Positions 62,812 through 64,000 of a stretch of DNA of 64,000 bases are shown here, one piece after another. The notes below the pieces were generated by a model. The model had not been told where the DNA came from, ran no database searches, and saw only the letters and a list, made by a program, of their open reading frames with translations. Origin of the DNA: Pseudoteredinibacter isoporae (lineage in GTDB: Bacteria > Pseudomonadota > Gammaproteobacteria > Pseudomonadales > Cellvibrionaceae); contig NZ_JAAONY010000002.1 of assembly GCF_011602085.1 (NCBI RefSeq), positions 310,001 to 374,000 of the forward strand. The letters run 5' to 3'. Both the position numbers and the translations under genes were made by a program. Position 1 is the first letter of the stretch. The number at the start of each line of letters is the position of its first letter.

Positions 62812-63462
62812 TTAAAAAATCCACCAGCCACCAGACTGCAACCGTTTTTCACACCGCCTGAGCTGTGCACCATAGGTTTTTGCCTGACGTGCAACTTTTT
62901 TTGCGGTTTTCACCAGCCAGGATTTTTTACGGTAGGTTTTTCGCTCAAAGCCGCCATGCCCTTCATGGTAAGCCAGGTATAAATTGTAGGTGTCGTTCTT
63001 TTTGATGCCCAAACGTTTATGGCTTTGGTGGTTGTACCAGCCAATAAAATCGATGGCATCATCAAAGTCATCCCGATCCGCACTCCAACGGCCAGCAGAT
63101 TTCATATACCAATCCCAGGTGCCGTCTTTAGCTTGGGCATAACCATAAGCGCTGCTTTTTCTCGGGCCGGGAATGATCCAGAGGATTTTCGTGCGCGGCG
63201 GTGCAGCATCATCTTTGAAGCTGGATTCCTGCTTCATCATGGCCATCATCACTTCGATGGGTGTGCCCCAGCGTTTTTTGGAATCGGCGGCATCATCGTA
63301 CCAATCGTCTTTCTCATCAAAGATATCGCAGAGATTGGAGGTATTGGATGGTGGCGAGCTGGCACAACCCACCACGGAGAGAAGTAGAAATGCTGCAAAC
63401 AAAACCTTCAAGGCGCGCCAGGGGGCGCTGGGGAAAGAAGCATTCGGACAGCATTTGCTCAT
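62812..63462 (-). CDS. SLT-domain lipoprotein (lytic transglycosylase-like)
   Basis: A protein of about 216 residues from ATG 63462, with lipobox VVGC near residue 34. The SLT-like catalytic pattern is present: MMKQESSF with the Glu, AYGYAQAKDGTWDWY, and AYHEGHGGF. Such lipoproteins cleave glycan strands at the outer membrane. A GTG at 63486 in frame is possible. Adjacent to ligA on the same strand, 24 bases away. Confidence 0.84.
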   Translation of the reverse strand: MSKCCPNASFPSAPWRALKVLFAAFLLLSVVGCASSPPSNTSNLCDIFDEKDDWYDDAADSKKRWGTPIEVMMAMMKQESSFKDDAAPPRTKILWIIPGPRKSSAYGYAQAKDGTWDWYMKSAGRWSADRDDFDDAIDFIGWYNHQSHKRLGIKKNDTYNLYLAYHEGHGGFERKTYRKKSWLVKTAKKVARQAKTYGAQLRRCEKRLQSGGWWIF

Positions 63463-63486
63463 AGACGATTCGCTCTGTGAATTCAC

Positions 63487-64000
<514 letters not shown>

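Overview
The window looks like the chromosome of a gammaproteobacterium. The core block thrS-infC-rpmI-rplT-pheS-pheT-ihfA-merR-tRNA-Pro, the wbpV/wbpL/wbpM-like O-antigen genes and many short proteobacterial families all point that way. A TonB receptor next to an isoquinoline-type molybdenum oxidoreductase, a DUF1254 protein and an AraC regulator, plus a CoA/quinone-oxidoreductase operon, suggest a free-living, perhaps marine, organism near Cellvibrionales/Spongiibacteraceae. That placement is inference, not proof.

Layout. 0-7 kb: edge of a TetR gene, a small acidic protein, a rhomboid protease operon, an M16 peptidase with a membrane/PH-like tail, and an L,D-transpeptidase. 7-10 kb: a gtrA-gtrB-gtrII glucosylation cassette with a helically phased repeat and a microsatellite behind it. 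10.4-12.3 kb: a DapA-family enzyme divergent from a PAS-AraC regulator. 12.3-14.5 kb: a secreted protein gene split by a frameshift. 14.6-19.4 kb: an enoyl-CoA hydratase/quinone oxidoreductase/RidA operon controlled by a divergent TetR with two visible operators, then a YSC84 lipoprotein and a LysR regulator. 19.8-26.7 kb: a Sec-exported, two-gene RHS polymorphic toxin with a Hint domain, a toxin tip and a candidate immunity gene. 26.7-27.6 kb: a small membrane peptide and a broken P4-type integrase beside tRNA-Pro(GGG), which look like the relics of a genomic island. 27.9-35.5 kb: the translation block on the minus strand.

35.8-43.8 kb: DUF1254/1214 protein, AraC regulator, TonB receptor and molybdenum hydroxylase pair. 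44-54.5 kb: an accessory zone of small exported, lipo- or membrane proteins, three tandem leucine-rich-repeat paralogs, and many gene remnants (two homologous toxin-like tails, an IS3 transposase end, a nonsense-interrupted gene, a degenerate paralog). 54.7-59.3 kb: tRNA-Val(GAC) and O-antigen initiation genes. 59.3-64 kb: an NhaC antiporter, an EamA transporter, a hot-dog thioesterase, a hypothetical gene, an SLT lipoprotein and the 3' part of ligA.

The two places most likely to hold something undescribed are the split RHS system at 19.8-25.9 kb, in which the shell and the core/Hint/toxin are separate polypeptides that each carry a signal peptide, and the LRR/toxin-tail array at 45.6-48.8 kb, which looks like a decayed, tandemly duplicated toxin-immunity locus. 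All calls rest on reading the sequence and recalled family knowledge. No database search was run.
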